Origin: Prevotellaceae bacterium UBA5903
GTDB lineage: Bacteria > Bacteroidota > Bacteroidia > Bacteroidales > Bacteroidaceae
Assembly: GCA_002431845.1 (NCBI GenBank)
Contig: DJEH01000096.1
Coordinates: 1 to 9,139, forward strand
Direction of reading: 5' to 3'
Length of the DNA: 9,139 bases
In this document: positions 6,315 to 9,139 of the stretch, piece after piece
Layout of the letters: every line of letters starts with the position of its first letter
How positions within the stretch are numbered: the first letter of the stretch is position 1
The notes under the pieces: generated by a model
What the model was told of the DNA's origin: nothing
The model's database searches: none
What the model saw: the letters and a program-made list of their open reading frames with translations, nothing else
Made by a program: the position numbers and the translations under genes

Positions 6315-7658
6315 ATGAAAATAATCATCGCAGGAGCAGGGGCAGTGGGTACACATTTAGCCAAGCTCCTCTCGCATGAAAACCACGACATCACATTAAT
6401 GGACGAGTCGCCCGAGAAACTCGAAGACCTATCGTCCAACTTTGATATACTTACATTGCCACTTTCGCCCTCGTCTATATCAGCATTGCAAGAGGCAGAG
6501 GTGGGAAAGGCCGATTTGTTTATAGGTGTTACTCCCGACGAAGCTCACAACATGACAGCCTGCATGTTAGCATCTAAGCTTGGGGCTAAAAAGACTGTGG
6601 CACGTGTAGATAATTATGAGTACACTTTGCCGCAGCATCGTGAGTTTTTTAAAACGGTAGGTATAGGTTCTATTATCTATCCAGAAATGCTTGCGGGGCA
6701 GGAGATACTTCACAACATTAAGCGTAGCTGGATACGCCAATGGTGGGAAGTGCAAAATGGTGCACTCATTTTGCTTGGCGTAAAGGTAAGAAGCAATGCT
6801 CAAATACTTGACCATCCGCTCAAAGATCTTTGTGGCCCTGACTCTCCCTATCATATTGTAGCGGTGAAACGTGGCGACGAAACGGTCATTCCCCATGGTG
6901 CCGATTGTCTTAGAGCGCAAGATGTGGTGTACTTTATGACTACGCCCAAATACGTAAACTACATACGCGATATTGCTGGCAAAGAGGAGTATCCAGATGT
7001 ATCAAACGTCATTATTATGGGAGGCGGTAGCACGGCAGTTCACCTTGCCGATGCTATGCCCGACTACATGCATTCTAAGATAATTGAAAGCGATGTGAAG
7101 CGTGCCGAACATCTCAATGAGGTTGTAACCAATCGTCACACCATGATTATACATGGCGATGGGCGCGACCTTTCATTGCTCGAAGAAGAAGGCATACGCA
7201 AGGTGCAAGCATTCTGTGCTTTAACCGAAAACTCAGAGACAAACATCCTTGCCTGTCTTGCTGCAAAGCGCCTTGGAGTGCGCAAAACGGTGGCTATGGT
7301 TGAGAACACAGACTATATAGGTATGGCAGAGAGCTTAGACATTGGTACGATTATTAATAAGAAGACCTTTGCTGCAAGCCACATCTACCAAATGATGCTT
7401 AAAGCCGACATCACATCTGTTAAGAGCCTAACTGTGGCACAAGCTGATGTGGCAGAGTTCAGCGTGTCGAACGAGGCAAAAATAACGCGTAAACAAGTCA
7501 AAGACCTTGACTTGCCAAGCAGTGTTACGCTTGGTGGATTGGTTCGTAACGGAGTTGGCCAACTTATCAATGGTTCTACACGCATTCAGCCAGGCGATAC
7601 GGTTGTGGCGTTTTGCCTAAGCGGAGGCATTAAAAAGCTTGAGAAGTTCTTTAAATAA
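6315..7658 (+). CDS. trkA: TrkA, NAD-binding regulatory subunit of Trk-type K+ transport
   Basis: Peripheral cytoplasmic regulator that normally gates the TrkH K+ channel by binding nucleotides. The 447 residues show the standard duplicated layout RCK_N-RCK_C-RCK_N-RCK_C. The first Rossmann domain (1 to about 125) starts MKIIIAGAGAVGTHLA, with GAGAVG at 6-11 and Asp30 at the end of strand beta-2 for the adenosine ribose. RCK_C1 is about 145-220. The second Rossmann domain (about 230-355) has GGGSTA at 236-241, where the last glycine of GxGxxG is Ala, together with GDGRD (281-285) and LTENSETNILACLAAKRLG (303-321). RCK_C2 is about 370-447. The second site may bind nucleotide differently or not at all. 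trkH is not adjacent, which is unusual. It has its own promoter, and the 47-bp gap to nhaD suggests co-transcription. It could regulate the upstream antiporter instead, but that is inference. Confidence 0.95.
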   Translation: MKIIIAGAGAVGTHLAKLLSHENHDITLMDESPEKLEDLSSNFDILTLPLSPSSISALQEAEVGKADLFIGVTPDEAHNMTACMLASKLGAKKTVARVDNYEYTLPQHREFFKTVGIGSIIYPEMLAGQEILHNIKRSWIRQWWEVQNGALILLGVKVRSNAQILDHPLKDLCGPDSPYHIVAVKRGDETVIPHGADCLRAQDVVYFMTTPKYVNYIRDIAGKEEYPDVSNVIIMGGGSTAVHLADAMPDYMHSKIIESDVKRAEHLNEVVTNRHTMIIHGDGRDLSLLEEEGIRKVQAFCALTENSETNILACLAAKRLGVRKTVAMVENTDYIGMAESLDIGTIINKKTFAASHIYQMMLKADITSVKSLTVAQADVAEFSVSNEAKITRKQVKDLDLPSSVTLGGLVRNGVGQLINGSTRIQPGDTVVAFCLSGGIKKLEKFFK

Positions 7659-7705
7659 TTCTTTCTCAAAACAGATGAAAAATCATTAAACAAAAGTAAT
7701 ATAAC

Positions 7706-9052
7706 ATGACAACTATCACAACACTGATTGTAGCCATTTTTGTGTTAGGTTATTTTCTCATAGCTATTGAGAGCCTAACTAAAATCAACAAAGCAGCCAT
7801 TGCACTGCTTATGTTTGTGGGCTGCTGGACCATTTTTATGTTCGACCCGGGGCAGTATATAGCAGCGGCCGTAGGCGACAAAATACCCGCTGTGGTGAGC
7901 GAGGTAATAGAGAAACATTTGGGCAGCACCTCAACTACTTTGTTCTTCCTTATGGGGGCAATGACCATTGTTGAACTTGTAGACCAGAATGGAGGATTTA
8001 ACTTTGTTCGCGACCTTATGCGTACCAAAAGCAAGCGCGGACTGTTATGGCGTATAGCATGGATGACATTTATCCTCTCGGCCATACTCGACAATCTTAC
8101 CACAAGTATCGTAATGATTATGATACTCCGCAAATTGGTTTACGATCATAAAGACCGCCTTATATATGCCTCGCTTGTGGTGATTGCTGCCAATTCGGGG
8201 GGGGCATTCTCGCCTATTGGCGATGTAACAACAATCATGTTGTGGAATAAAGGACTTATTACAGCAGCAGGTGTGATAAAAGAAATTCTTATCCCCTCAA
8301 TCGTCTCAATGGTTATCCCTGCAATCATTCTTCAGTATTCGTTGAAAGGAGAGTTGAAGTGCGATAATGGAGCAAAAGCAACAGGCACAGTGAGCGATCT
8401 AACGGCACGTCAGCGCAAAACAATCTTCTTTTTGGGTGTAGGTGGTTTGATATTTGTACCTATCTTCAAGAGCATTACTCACTTACCTCCATTTGTTGGC
8501 ATCTTGTTGGTGCTGGGTGTGCTTTGGACAGTCACCGAAATCTTTTATCGTCACCTTGGCCATGCCGAAGAAAAAGGTGCTATGCAAAAGCGCGTTACCA
8601 ATATGCTCTCGCGTATTGACATGGGCACAATACTCTTCTTCTTGGGCATATTAATGGCAGTGGCATGCCTTGAAACTATTGGTGTACTTACTTCATTAGG
8701 CACTGGGCTGAACACAACTTTCCAGGGCAACCACTTCATGGTAACGGGTATTATCGGTGTGCTTTCGAGTATTGTTGACAATGTGCCTCTCGTTGCAGGT
8801 TGCATGGGCATGTATTCTGTTGCAGAGATGGGCGACTTTGCACAAGACGGTGTCTTTTGGCAATTGCTTGCTTACTGTGCAGGTGTAGGTGGTTCGATGC
8901 TTATCATTGGCTCAGCAGCAGGTGTTGTAGTGATGGGCCTTGAAAAGATAACCTTTGGTTGGTATATGAAACACATCACATGGATTGCTTTTGTGGGCTA
9001 TATGGCTGGTATTCTCGTTTATTATTTACAACGTGAGGTTATAGGTTTATAA
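7706..9052 (+). CDS. nhaD: NhaD-type Na+/H+ antiporter (ion transporter superfamily)
   Basis: Integral inner-membrane antiporter that exports Na+ (and probably Li+) for H+. The 448 residues are largely hydrophobic, with about a dozen segments. Diagnostic motifs appear in two inverted halves: LSAILDNLTTSIVM (124-137) with AANSGGAFSPIGDVTT (161-176) in the first, and SSIVDNVPLVAG (354-365) with IIGSAAGVVVMG (400-411) in the second. The N-terminus is a hydrophobic segment beginning MTTITTLIVAIFVLGYFL. The ATG at 7706 is the first in frame and has no Shine-Dalgarno, as for its neighbours. It lies 47 bp after trkA with no clear promoter between, and ends before a strong terminator, so it is probably the last gene of a trkA-nhaD unit. 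A run of eight G lies within the NSGGAF codons and would truncate the protein near residue 175-180 if it slipped by one base. The frame is intact here. Confidence 0.94.
   Translation: MTTITTLIVAIFVLGYFLIAIESLTKINKAAIALLMFVGCWTIFMFDPGQYIAAAVGDKIPAVVSEVIEKHLGSTSTTLFFLMGAMTIVELVDQNGGFNFVRDLMRTKSKRGLLWRIAWMTFILSAILDNLTTSIVMIMILRKLVYDHKDRLIYASLVVIAANSGGAFSPIGDVTTIMLWNKGLITAAGVIKEILIPSIVSMVIPAIILQYSLKGELKCDNGAKATGTVSDLTARQRKTIFFLGVGGLIFVPIFKSITHLPPFVGILLVLGVLWTVTEIFYRHLGHAEEKGAMQKRVTNMLSRIDMGTILFFLGILMAVACLETIGVLTSLGTGLNTTFQGNHFMVTGIIGVLSSIVDNVPLVAGCMGMYSVAEMGDFAQDGVFWQLLAYCAGVGGSMLIIGSAAGVVVMGLEKITFGWYMKHITWIAFVGYMAGILVYYLQREVIGL
8197..8204 (+). repeat. Eight-G homopolymer inside nhaD
   Basis: GGGGGGGG spans codons TCG-GGG-GGG-GCA for Ser164-Gly165-Gly166-Ala167 of NhaD, within the family's conserved motif. 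Loss of one G would bring a TAA into frame at 8226-8228, and gain of one G would bring a TAA into frame at 8248-8250. Synonymous GGC/GGT codons, which are common in this window, would have avoided the run. Confidence 0.95.
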
Positions 9053-9084
9053 TTTCAGCATACAAATCAATTACTATACAAACA

Positions 9085-9117
9085 AAAAAGCGAGGCTCGC
9101 AAAGAGCCTCGCTTTTT
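9085..9117. terminator. Strong terminator after nhaD, symmetrical enough to act both ways
   Basis: A 14-bp perfect stem (AAAAAGCGAGGCTC at 9085-9098, complement at 9104-9117) has a GCAAA loop and a 3' TTTTTG tail. With one bulged A the pairing extends to include AC/GT outside the stem. The A-run on the left and T-run on the right allow termination from either direction. It lies 32 bp past the nhaD stop and 3 bp before the right-end repeat. Confidence 0.93.
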
Positions 9118-9120
9118 GTA

Positions 9121-9139
9121 TAAGTAGGTGTTCAAAATT
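9121..9139 (-). repeat. Right copy of the 19-bp inverted repeat, cut by the window end
   Basis: TAAGTAGGTGTTCAAAATT is the exact reverse complement of 89-107. The match begins immediately after the nhaD terminator and runs to the last base of the window, so the copy may continue. See the left copy for interpretation. Confidence 0.7.

Noticed and set aside
7640..7670. Inverted repeat TTGAGAA/TTCTCAA over the trkA stop as a terminator before nhaD
   Set aside because: The stem is only 7 bp with a 17-nt loop and is followed by AAAA, not T, on the plus strand. It is more likely chance, and trkA-nhaD read-through remains plausible.
1..9139. CRISPR array, tRNA/rRNA genes, toxin-antitoxin or defence genes
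   Set aside because: No regularly spaced repeats, no cloverleaf or rRNA sequence, and no small gene pairs were found. The intergenic regions are short apart from 2158-2669.

Overview
The window reads as chromosomal DNA of a Bacteroidota bacterium, most likely a Bacteroidales member of the Prevotella/Bacteroides type. Three things suggest this. Intergenic regions carry TAnnTTTG -7 elements with upstream TTG/TTTG. No start codon has a recognisable Shine-Dalgarno sequence. The proteins have the Bacteroidales forms of peptidase T, TrkA, NhaD and the long membrane-bound CapD/FlaA1-type dehydratase. The species cannot be named from the sequence alone.

Layout: (1) Positions 1-107 hold the last 29 codons of an unidentified rightward reading frame and a 19-bp sequence that recurs inverted at the extreme right end (9121-9139). 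(2) A strong hairpin (128-178) separates this from a leftward gene (199-2157) for a membrane-anchored nucleoside-diphosphate-sugar 4,6-dehydratase-like protein of surface glycan synthesis. (3) A 512-bp AT-rich intergenic region (2158-2669) carries divergent promoters, one giving the dehydratase gene an apparently long leader and the other close to pepT. (4) pepT (2670-3893) encodes a complete cytosolic zinc tripeptidase and ends at a perfect-stem terminator. (5) Three rightward ion-homeostasis genes follow: a CPA2 (Kef-type) cation/proton antiporter with two C-terminal RCK_C domains, trkA, and nhaD. A second perfect-stem terminator closes the block at about 9085-9117.

The three ion genes make one functional module for cytoplasmic K+, Na+ and pH control. 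The CPA2 and NhaD proteins are predicted H+-coupled antiporters, and TrkA is a cytoplasmic NAD(H)-sensing regulatory subunit. The usual TrkA partner, the TrkH channel, is absent from the window. trkA has its own promoter, which lies inside an imperfect inverted repeat. nhaD probably follows by read-through.

All five main genes belong to known families and look intact, and I see no clearly new multi-gene system. The points most worth checking are the inverted repeats at the two ends, the eight-G run inside the NSGGAF motif of nhaD, the hairpin over the trkA promoter, and the pairing of TrkA with antiporters instead of TrkH.
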